From an uncultured Flavobacteriales bacterium (GTDB taxonomy: Bacteria > Bacteroidota > Bacteroidia > Flavobacteriales_D > Crocinitomicaceae), in contig CAJQJL010000075.1 of the NCBI GenBank assembly GCA_905478665.1, positions 1 to 64,000 of the forward strand: DNA of 64,000 nt. Reading direction: 5' to 3'. Positions 34,116-42,462 of the stretch are shown here, in pieces. The notes beneath the pieces are model-generated. The model ran no database searches. It saw only the letters and a list, made by a program, of their open reading frames with translations, and had not been told where the DNA came from. Every line of letters begins with the position of its first letter. Within the stretch, counting starts at the first letter, position 1. The position numbers and the translations under genes are program-made.

Positions 34116-37100
34116 ATGAAAAGGCTGTGCTATCGCTTACTCGCTACGGGTGCGTTTCTTCTTCTTGGAACGTCACTAAATGCGCAAATTAATTTAACAG
34201 GTGGACAAACTGCTCAGCAGTTGGCCGAATACTTGGCTGGTCCAAATATTACTGTTACTAACGCTGTTTTGTCGGAAGGGAATACAGCACTTCCCGCTGG
34301 TGGAACTTCTAATGCAGCAGGACAATTTACAGGAACCAATTCTGATATTGGGTTTGATTCTGGAGTAATACTCTCCTCTGGAAACAGTGTGAATGAAGCG
34401 GCAGGACCAAACAGTTCTAACAGTACTGGAGCAAACTTGGGTAACTCAGGTACTGCGCAGATGACTGCTTTGGCGGGAGCAAATACATTTGATGCAATTA
34501 CGTTGGAATTTGATTTCGAAGTGCAATCATCATTCATTCAGTTCAATTATGTCTTCGCCTCAGAAGAATACCCTGAATTTGCACCACCAAATAACTCTGG
34601 ATTTAATGATGTTTTTGCCTTTTTCATCAGTGGTCTTGGAATTACTGGTGAAGAAAATATAGCCTTAGTACCAAGTACAACAAACCCAGTATCAATTAAC
34701 AACATTAATGGTGATCCTGCGAATCCATTTAACATCTACTACAATGACAATGCAGGTGGATTGGATATCGAATACGATGGATACACAACGATTCTTGAAG
34801 CAACAAGAGGTAACCTTACGCCTTGTGAAGTGTATCACTTGAAATTGGTTATTTCAGATGCAGGTGATGGCGTTTATAGTTCAGCCGTATTCTTACAAGA
34901 GAATTCACTTGTTCAGGGAATTGTTGAAGTGGAAACACAGACAATCAACTCTGATGATATCGCATTGGAAGGATGTATACCTGCAAGCTTTACTTTTTCT
35001 TTCGATGATGTAAGTAACCAAGATAGAATCATCAATTTCATCGTTGGTGGTTCTGCCGTAAACGGTGTTGATTACCAATACGTAGATAGCTCGATGACAA
35101 TCGTTGCGGGAGATACTTCAGCAACAATTTACATTGATGCATTTTCAGACGGAATTACGGAAGGTCAGGAATCGGTATGGATTATTTACCAACCTGCTGC
35201 CTGTGCCGACTATGATACTGCATTCCTATTTATAAATGATGCCCAACCCATTGATTTCTCGCTGGACGGCTTCAATCTCGATTGTTATGATGACAACTCG
35301 GGTGAAATACTGGTCACCGCCACGGGAGGATTCCCACCTTATACCTATGATATTACCTACCCCAACGGAAGTGAGGGCAGTACGCAATCCAATCCCATTA
35401 CAGGGTTAGGAGCTGGAACCTACACAATTCAGGTCTTTGATTCATACGGATGTGAAGCGGATGCGCTTGTTATTGGTGGGGTTTACGATGCAGATACTAC
35501 TTTCTTACCAGACGTTCCAAACGGACAGGTAATTACATACGATGCACCGTTGGCAATCGCTGGATTCAATCCAGGACAAACGATTGTTGATGTTAACCAG
35601 ATCCAACAGATTTGTGCAACAATGGAGCACTCGTACCTCGGAGATTTACAAATTACGGTCGAAGCTCCAACAGGTGAGATCGTTATTTTGAAACAACAGA
35701 ATGGTGGTGGATCATGTGACCTTGGTGAGCCAATTGCAACTGGCCCTGTTGATGGTCAAGCGGGTTCTCAATTGACAGACCCAGGTTCGGGATATGAGTA
35801 CTGCTTCAACGCCTCTCCGATTTTCGGAACAATGGTTCAGGAGTCAAATAACTTTACACGTAACTATACGGATGGAATGGGTAACTCGTACACAGATGAG
35901 TACCTTCCAGCAGGATCGTATACGCCGTTTGAAAGCATGACGAATCTTGTTGGTGCTGATATGAATGGTACGTGGACTATGCACGTAACTGATCAGTTTG
36001 CATTGGATAATGGATACATCTTTAATTGGTACATCAGTCTTATTGGTGATCAACCAGATACTCTTGTAACCTTAACACAACCAGTGGAAATTGTAACGAC
36101 AGGATTCGTAACGAATTCTACCTGCGGTGGAAATGATGGTTCTATTAATACAAACATTACAGACGCCGTTGCACCTTATACAGTGTTATGGAGTAGTGGT
36201 CAAACCACAGAGGATATATCTGGTATCCCAGCAGGGACATATACAATTACAGTAACGGATGCGAACGGATGTCAATCACAAGAAACATTCTTGGTAAACA
36301 ACATTGGTTCTTTAAGTATTACTTCTTCTGCAACTGGAGCTTCATGCTACGGTGGCAACGATGGAGCAATCGATATTACAGCAGCAGGTGGTCAAACACC
36401 TTATACCTTTACATGGGATTCGGGTCCAACATCAGAAGATATTTCTGGATTGACAGCTGGAGATTATACAGTAACAATGCAAGATCAGCAGGGATGTATT
36501 ATCTCTGAAGTGATTACAGTTACGGAAGCTACTCAAATAGTAGTTACGCCAGTTGCGGTTCTGGATGAAGAATGTAATACAGACAATGGGTCAATTGATA
36601 TCAATGTGTCAGGTGGTACAGGTTCTTATGGCTACCAATGGTCAAATGGACCAGGCACACAAGATATTTCTGGATTAACGGCTGGAACGTATACGGTAGA
36701 TATTATTGACGGAAACGGATGTACTGCGAATGCGAGTTACACATTGGTAAATGATGTTTCAAATTGTTCTGCTTTCTGTTTTATCGAAGTTGAGGCGAAT
36801 GTGATCAACGACGAAATGTGTGGATCAGGGAATGGTAGTATTGATATCAATATCTTGAATGCGGTTGCGCCTGTATCATACTCGTGGAGTAACGGAGCTA
36901 CAACAGAAGATATTTCAAACTTAGCTGCTGGATCATATACCGTTGTTGCAACGGATGCGAATAACTGTTCGGAAGTAATGACTTTCACAGTAAACAACAA
37001 CACGGGTAATCTTGCAATTTCAGGAGCTTCTGTTGGAGAGGAGAATTGTGGAAATGGAAATGGATCAATCGATATTACGGTTGTTGGTGGAGCAATGCCT

Positions 37101-40100
37101 TACTCATTTGCTTGGTCAAACGGTCCAACAACTGAAGATCAAACAGGACTTTCAGCTGGAACTTACGACGTTACAATTACAGATGGTAATGGATGTATTG
37201 CATCTGCTTCTTACACTGTTGCAAATAACGCAGGTACACTTGCAGCAACTGCGAGTATCGTTCCTGAATTATGTACTTCATCAAACGGATCTATTAACCA
37301 AACGGTGACAGGTGGAAACGGAACATTGACATACTCTTGGGATTCTGGTCAAACAACACAGGACATCTCAGTATTGTCAACTGGAACATATGTATGTACA
37401 ATTACGGACCAAACGGGATGTTACATTGTAGAGACGTATACAGTAGGTCAGACAAGTGGTGATATTTCATTGATCGGTTCAAACATCACGAACGAGGTTT
37501 GTGGAAATGGGCAGGGAGCTGTAAATATTACATTGACAGGTCAGAACCAAACATTCTTATGGTCAAATGGAGCAACAACGGAAGACATTACAGGTGTTCC
37601 AGCAGGAGATTACTACTGTGTAGTTTCAAATGGACAGGGATGTACATTTACAACACCAATCTTCTCAGTCATTAACGCTTCAGGTACTTTGAGTGTAACA
37701 ACACAATTGGTAACGGATGAAGTATGTGGAAACGCAAACGGTACCATTAACATGAACATTTCTGGAGGAACGGCACCATTTACGATCATCTGGTCGAATG
37801 GCGCTACCAACGAAGACATAATCGGTCTTACCGCTGGAACGTATGACATTACGGTAACGGATGCAAACGGTTGTACAGAGAGTCACTCAGTTACTGTTGG
37901 GGCTAACTCAGGAACATTGGCAATTCAAAATGCGGTGGTTACAGATGAAACATGTGGTGATGGATCAGGAGCAATTGATGTTATCACAATTGGTGGTGCA
38001 GGACCATTGAACTATGCATGGTCAAACGGACCAACGTCAGAAGATCAAACAGGATTGTCGGCAGGAACGTACACGATTACAATCACTGATCAGAATGGTT
38101 GTACCGCAAACGATACATATACAGTAAATAACCAAGCAACAGGATTAGCATTTACGCCAGTTGTTACAAATGAAGTTTGTTCAAACGGACAAGGTGAGAT
38201 TACATTGAATGTAACAGGAGGAAATGCTCCATATTCATTTGTATGGTCAAATGCTGGAACAACAGCAACAATAAGTGGACTCTCTGCTGGACTTTACTCA
38301 TGTACAATTACGGATAATTCAGGTTGTTCAATTGTTACTGGAGATATCTCCGTCGGAAATACGGCAAGTGGAATGTCTGCTTCGACAGTCGTAACAAATG
38401 CATCATGTGGAAACAATGGTTCAGTTGATTTGACGATTGTTGGAGGAACTGCACCGATTGCATTTAGCTGGTCGAATGGTCCAACTTCGGAAGACATCAC
38501 GAACCTTACGCAGGGTACATACACATACACTGCAACAGATGCGAACGGATGTCAGGTGACTGGTTCAGCAGATGTCATTGAAACAAATGGAAACATTACT
38601 TATAACTATACAACAACAAGTGAGATTTGTGGAAACGGAATTGGTGCAATTGATTTAACACCAGCTGGTGGTCAGGGTCCATATACTTTTGCATGGTCAA
38701 ACGGTCCAACGTCGGAAGATCAAACTGGATTATCGGCAGGAACATATACGTGTGATATTACTGATCAGAATGGATGCTCGGTTACTACGTCAGCAATTGC
38801 AATAACTAACTTGCCCGGAAACTTGAGTATCACAAACATTATCGTGTTTGATGAAACATGTTCGAATGGATTAGGAAGTATTGATATAACACAAACAGGT
38901 GGTCAGGCACCAGTTACATATAGCTGGTCGAATGGCCCAACGACTGAAGATATCTCGAATCTTTCATCAGGAACATATACTGTGACTGTGACAGATGGAA
39001 ACGGATGTCAGGCAACAACACAAGCGGTTGTTAACTCAGCACCTGGAGCAATGGCCATTACGCAGCCAATCGTTACAGATGAAAACTGTTCGAATGGTCA
39101 AGGAGCGGTTGATATCACAATAACTGGAGCTGCGAACCCTGTGAATTACACATGGTCAAACGGAGGGACTTCACAAGACCTTACGGGACTTTCAGCTGGA
39201 ACTTATACAATAACAGCAATTGACAATAACGGATGTTCTGTAAATGGAACATATACAGTTGCCAATACAGGAGCTTCACTAGCAATTACAGGAGCTTCAA
39301 TTAGTGATGAGTATTGTGGTTCTGGTTCAGGATCTGTATCAATCACAGTGGCAGGAGGAAGTGCTCCTTACAACTACTCATGGTCGAATGGTGGAACAAC
39401 AGCAATGATTGATAACCTTTCAGCTGGAACGTATACAGTAACAGTTACGGACGGAAGCGGTTGTCAAGTTCAGGGATCATATACTGTGGCGAACAACCCA
39501 GGAAACCTTGTAGTGACAGGAACTGTTACCGATGAAAATTGCGGTGACGGCGCAGGTATGATTGACGTGACGACTGTGGGTGGAAACATGCCATTGTCGT
39601 TCATGTGGGATTCTGGTCAAACGACAGAAGACCTTTCAAACTTATCGGCTGGAAATTATAACCTTACAGTAACAGATGATTACGGATGCGCTGCAAACTT
39701 CAGTGGTACAGTAAACAACATCTCTGGTGGACTTTCGGTTACCATTGCTTCAGTTACAGATGAAGGTTGTGGAAATGGAAATGGTGCGATTGACGCGACA
39801 ATCACTGGTACTGGAATAGTATCTACTGTTTGGGACTCAGGTCAAACAACAGAAGATATCTCAGGGCTTAACGCTGGGACATATACATTGACGGTAACAA
39901 ACAACGTTGGTTGTTCAGCATCGGCGACTGCTACGGTTGTTAACCAAACAGGTTCATTGGCAATTAGCTTCACGAATGTTGGAGACGAAAATTGTTTGAA
40001 CGGACAAGGTTTCGTTGATATTGAAGTTACAGGAACCCCAGCGTATACATACGCATGGGATAACGCACAAACAACACAAGATGCGATTGGCTTATCAGCT

Positions 40101-42023
40101 GGAACATACACTGTAACAATTACAGATGGTGTAGGCTGTCAACTGGTGCAGTCATTTACAGTTAACAATGTGAACTCCACAAACATCACTGCTTCAGGAA
40201 TCGTTGTTGATGCGACATGTACACAGCCTGATGGAGAAATTGATTTAACTGTGAACGGAGGAATCGGACCATTCAACTTCTCTTGGGACAATGGTGATAA
40301 TACAGAAGACATCACTAACTTACCTCCTGGAGATTACGTGGTAACAATTACGGATGCTGCAAATTGTCAAGTATCACAAACAATTACAGTTGAATCACAA
40401 AGTTCAGGATTAGGATTTACAAACTTGAACATTTCACCTGAAACGTGTACTGCACAGGATGGACAGATTGTATTCTTTACAGGTGGAACAGCTGACGACT
40501 ACTACTTAGATGGTGTGAACCTTGGAGGATGGCAAGCAAATAACTTGAGTGCAGGAACATACTTAGTTGCCATTACGGATAACCTTGGTTGTTATGCAGA
40601 CTCTATAGTTACTGTTGACAATGTTCAATCGAATCTTGGATTTACTAACCTTGCAATCACGGATGAGTTCTGTGGACAAGGAGATGGTGAGATTGTCTTC
40701 TCTACGGGTGGAACTGCTGATGACTATTATCTCGATGGTGTCAACCTTGGTGGTTGGACAGCGAGTGGTTTGAGTGCAGGAACATACTTGGTAGCTATTA
40801 CAGATAATGATGGATGCTACGCTGATTCTGTTGTGACGGTTGGTGCTGCTGGCTTGTTCACCGTAACTGAAACTTCAGTAGGAGAAAACTGTAGTCAGGC
40901 AGATGGATCAATTGACATTACGGTGAGTCCAGCTGGAACATATACTTATGTTTGGGATTCTGGTCAAACAACGGAAGACCTCACAGGAATTGGAGCAGGA
41001 ACATACACTGTTACTGTAACGAACACCACTGGTCAGAATTGTAGCGTTGACCTTACTGTGACTATTGACAATACGAATACCTTTGATATTACAGGTGTTG
41101 CAACGGATGAATATTGTGGTGGTGCTGACGGAACAATTGATCAAACGATCGTTTCAGGAACAGGAATCACATTTAGCTGGTCGAATGGACCAACAACGGA
41201 AGACATCTCTGGATTGACTGCTGGTACATACACATGTACAGTTACAGACGGTAGTGGTTGCTCATCAACATTTGATTATGTTGTTGGTGGTACAGCTAAC
41301 GGAATGGCAACTGCAGGTGCGATTACAGATGACGCTTGTAACAGTGGAGTTGGTGCAATCGACATGACACTGTCTGGTGGTACTGGTTCATTCTCCTATG
41401 CTTGGGACAATGCAGCGACAACAGAAGATCTTACTGGACTTTCTGCTGGAACGTACATCGTAACAATCACAGACTTGGGTGACAACTGTGTAATGCTTGA
41501 CACATTTGTTGTGAATAACGTAAACACAGTATTTAACGGAAGTGGAGTTGTAACAGACGCAACATCTGCATCATCACTTGACGGAGCGATTAACGTAACT
41601 TTAAGTGGTGCTACGACATACACGTACAACTGGGATTCTGGTCAAACAACAGAAGACATCACAGGTATAAATCCTGGAACGTATACCTTGATTGCAACTT
41701 CAGCGGAAGGATGTGATACGACGATGGTGTTTACCGTGTTGAATACAGCTTCGCTTGATGAAGAGGCCTTGTTGAATATCTCAGTAAGCATTCACCCGAA
41801 TCCTGTACAAGGCGTGTTTTTTGTGAACTATGCGCTTCCAGCAGGTCAGCATGGAGAAGTGGTAATTACGGATGCACTTGGGAAGCTTGTTCGTAAGATC
41901 GACGTTTCAGGAACTGATGAGTTGACGCTCGATTCGCGGACTTTCGCAAACGGTATGTATTTTGTAACACTCCGTTCAATGAAGGTTGCGAAGATGGAAC
42001 GTCTCATCATTTCAAATAACTAG
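34116..42023 (+). CDS. giant SprB-repeat surface adhesin with choice-of-anchor L, P-domain and T9SS tail
   Basis: The 2635-residue protein has a signal peptide (about 1-24). A choice-of-anchor L domain follows (about 25-250, SGVILSSGNSV, FVFASEEYPEF-like). Then come a Calx-beta-like domain (about 260-370), one SprB-like unit (about 385-450), a proprotein-convertase P-domain (about 470-650, ATMEHSYLGDLQITVEAPTG), and about 25 SprB-type repeats of roughly 70 residues (about 660-2540; core WSNGxTTEDISGLSAGTYT). It ends with a T9SS type A sorting domain (SIHPNPVQGVFF to MERLIISNN). SprB proteins are surface filaments moved by the gliding motor or used for attachment. It is followed after four bases by an HMA gene. 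Confidence 0.93.
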   Translation: MKRLCYRLLATGAFLLLGTSLNAQINLTGGQTAQQLAEYLAGPNITVTNAVLSEGNTALPAGGTSNAAGQFTGTNSDIGFDSGVILSSGNSVNEAAGPNSSNSTGANLGNSGTAQMTALAGANTFDAITLEFDFEVQSSFIQFNYVFASEEYPEFAPPNNSGFNDVFAFFISGLGITGEENIALVPSTTNPVSINNINGDPANPFNIYYNDNAGGLDIEYDGYTTILEATRGNLTPCEVYHLKLVISDAGDGVYSSAVFLQENSLVQGIVEVETQTINSDDIALEGCIPASFTFSFDDVSNQDRIINFIVGGSAVNGVDYQYVDSSMTIVAGDTSATIYIDAFSDGITEGQESVWIIYQPAACADYDTAFLFINDAQPIDFSLDGFNLDCYDDNSGEILVTATGGFPPYTYDITYPNGSEGSTQSNPITGLGAGTYTIQVFDSYGCEADALVIGGVYDADTTFLPDVPNGQVITYDAPLAIAGFNPGQTIVDVNQIQQICATMEHSYLGDLQITVEAPTGEIVILKQQNGGGSCDLGEPIATGPVDGQAGSQLTDPGSGYEYCFNASPIFGTMVQESNNFTRNYTDGMGNSYTDEYLPAGSYTPFESMTNLVGADMNGTWTMHVTDQFALDNGYIFNWYISLIGDQPDTLVTLTQPVEIVTTGFVTNSTCGGNDGSINTNITDAVAPYTVLWSSGQTTEDISGIPAGTYTITVTDANGCQSQETFLVNNIGSLSITSSATGASCYGGNDGAIDITAAGGQTPYTFTWDSGPTSEDISGLTAGDYTVTMQDQQGCIISEVITVTEATQIVVTPVAVLDEECNTDNGSIDINVSGGTGSYGYQWSNGPGTQDISGLTAGTYTVDIIDGNGCTANASYTLVNDVSNCSAFCFIEVEANVINDEMCGSGNGSIDINILNAVAPVSYSWSNGATTEDISNLAAGSYTVVATDANNCSEVMTFTVNNNTGNLAISGASVGEENCGNGNGSIDITVVGGAMPYSFAWSNGPTTEDQTGLSAGTYDVTITDGNGCIASASYTVANNAGTLAATASIVPELCTSSNGSINQTVTGGNGTLTYSWDSGQTTQDISVLSTGTYVCTITDQTGCYIVETYTVGQTSGDISLIGSNITNEVCGNGQGAVNITLTGQNQTFLWSNGATTEDITGVPAGDYYCVVSNGQGCTFTTPIFSVINASGTLSVTTQLVTDEVCGNANGTINMNISGGTAPFTIIWSNGATNEDIIGLTAGTYDITVTDANGCTESHSVTVGANSGTLAIQNAVVTDETCGDGSGAIDVITIGGAGPLNYAWSNGPTSEDQTGLSAGTYTITITDQNGCTANDTYTVNNQATGLAFTPVVTNEVCSNGQGEITLNVTGGNAPYSFVWSNAGTTATISGLSAGLYSCTITDNSGCSIVTGDISVGNTASGMSASTVVTNASCGNNGSVDLTIVGGTAPIAFSWSNGPTSEDITNLTQGTYTYTATDANGCQVTGSADVIETNGNITYNYTTTSEICGNGIGAIDLTPAGGQGPYTFAWSNGPTSEDQTGLSAGTYTCDITDQNGCSVTTSAIAITNLPGNLSITNIIVFDETCSNGLGSIDITQTGGQAPVTYSWSNGPTTEDISNLSSGTYTVTVTDGNGCQATTQAVVNSAPGAMAITQPIVTDENCSNGQGAVDITITGAANPVNYTWSNGGTSQDLTGLSAGTYTITAIDNNGCSVNGTYTVANTGASLAITGASISDEYCGSGSGSVSITVAGGSAPYNYSWSNGGTTAMIDNLSAGTYTVTVTDGSGCQVQGSYTVANNPGNLVVTGTVTDENCGDGAGMIDVTTVGGNMPLSFMWDSGQTTEDLSNLSAGNYNLTVTDDYGCAANFSGTVNNISGGLSVTIASVTDEGCGNGNGAIDATITGTGIVSTVWDSGQTTEDISGLNAGTYTLTVTNNVGCSASATATVVNQTGSLAISFTNVGDENCLNGQGFVDIEVTGTPAYTYAWDNAQTTQDAIGLSAGTYTVTITDGVGCQLVQSFTVNNVNSTNITASGIVVDATCTQPDGEIDLTVNGGIGPFNFSWDNGDNTEDITNLPPGDYVVTITDAANCQVSQTITVESQSSGLGFTNLNISPETCTAQDGQIVFFTGGTADDYYLDGVNLGGWQANNLSAGTYLVAITDNLGCYADSIVTVDNVQSNLGFTNLAITDEFCGQGDGEIVFSTGGTADDYYLDGVNLGGWTASGLSAGTYLVAITDNDGCYADSVVTVGAAGLFTVTETSVGENCSQADGSIDITVSPAGTYTYVWDSGQTTEDLTGIGAGTYTVTVTNTTGQNCSVDLTVTIDNTNTFDITGVATDEYCGGADGTIDQTIVSGTGITFSWSNGPTTEDISGLTAGTYTCTVTDGSGCSSTFDYVVGGTANGMATAGAITDDACNSGVGAIDMTLSGGTGSFSYAWDNAATTEDLTGLSAGTYIVTITDLGDNCVMLDTFVVNNVNTVFNGSGVVTDATSASSLDGAINVTLSGATTYTYNWDSGQTTEDITGINPGTYTLIATSAEGCDTTMVFTVLNTASLDEEALLNISVSIHPNPVQGVFFVNYALPAGQHGEVVITDALGKLVRKIDVSGTDELTLDSRTFANGMYFVTLRSMKVAKMERLIISNN
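36090..41745 (+). repeat. DNA-level tandem repeats encoding SprB units
   Basis: About 25 units of roughly 200-225 bases encode the SprB modules. Conserved cores such as TGGTCAAACGGTCCAAC recur many times. Two consecutive units (about 40450-40640 and 40650-40840) encode the identical peptide ADDYYLDGVNLGGW and look like the most recent duplication. Recombination between units could change adhesin length, and assembly errors are also possible here. Confidence 0.85.
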
Positions 42024-42027
42024 AAGA

Positions 42028-42366
42028 ATGAAAGGAATATTAGCATTAATAGTAGTTGTTTTGTCCGTGAGTTTTGCTCACGGACAAAACGTTGCTGAAG
42101 TACAAATTAAAACATCAGCAGAGTGCGGTTCATGTAAGGAGCGCATCGAAGAAAAACTCAACTATACAGCAGGAATCAAATTTGCTGAGTTGGATGTTAG
42201 GAGTAAAGTACTGACAGTAAAGTACAGTAAGAAGAAATTATCCCTTGATGATATAAAAAAGATAGTTTCAGAAATTGGATACGACGCCGATGAGGTGAAA
42301 GCGATCCCTGCTTCAGTGGAAGCCTTGCCAACGTGTTGCAAACCCGGCGGCATGAAGAAAAAATAA
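42028..42366 (+). CDS. secreted HMA-domain protein
   Basis: The ATG at 42028 gives 112 residues: a signal peptide (to about SFAHGQ) and one heavy-metal-associated domain (about 22-90) whose metal site is AECGSCKERI (Cys33, Cys36), with the usual SEIGYDADE ending. A CC pair (LPTCCKPGG) lies at the C-terminus, as in the island's HMA protein at 17994-18332. It likely binds Cu(I) in the periplasm. The gene begins four bases after the stop of the giant adhesin, so it is probably read through from that gene. It completes the HYC_CC_PP/TonB receptor/HMA set. Confidence 0.88.
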   Translation: MKGILALIVVVLSVSFAHGQNVAEVQIKTSAECGSCKERIEEKLNYTAGIKFAELDVRSKVLTVKYSKKKLSLDDIKKIVSEIGYDADEVKAIPASVEALPTCCKPGGMKKK

Positions 42367-42370
42367 GAGG

Positions 42371-42395
42371 AAGCGACCATTTGGTCGCTTTTTTT
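42371..42395 (+). terminator. intrinsic terminator after the HMA gene
   Basis: Arms AGCGACC (42372-42378) and GGTCGCT (42383-42389) with loop ATTT are followed by seven T. This ends the receptor-adhesin-HMA transcription unit. Confidence 0.85.
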
Positions 42396-42462
42396 ATGCA
42401 GTCCTTCAATACGAGATTCTATTTTTGTAACGTTAGAAGAGTATACTGAACCCGATTTGTAC

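Noticed and set aside
36269-41629. Numerous reading frames in other frames or on the opposite strand of the giant adhesin
   Set aside because: They arise from the low-complexity repeats of the adhesin and show no independent features.
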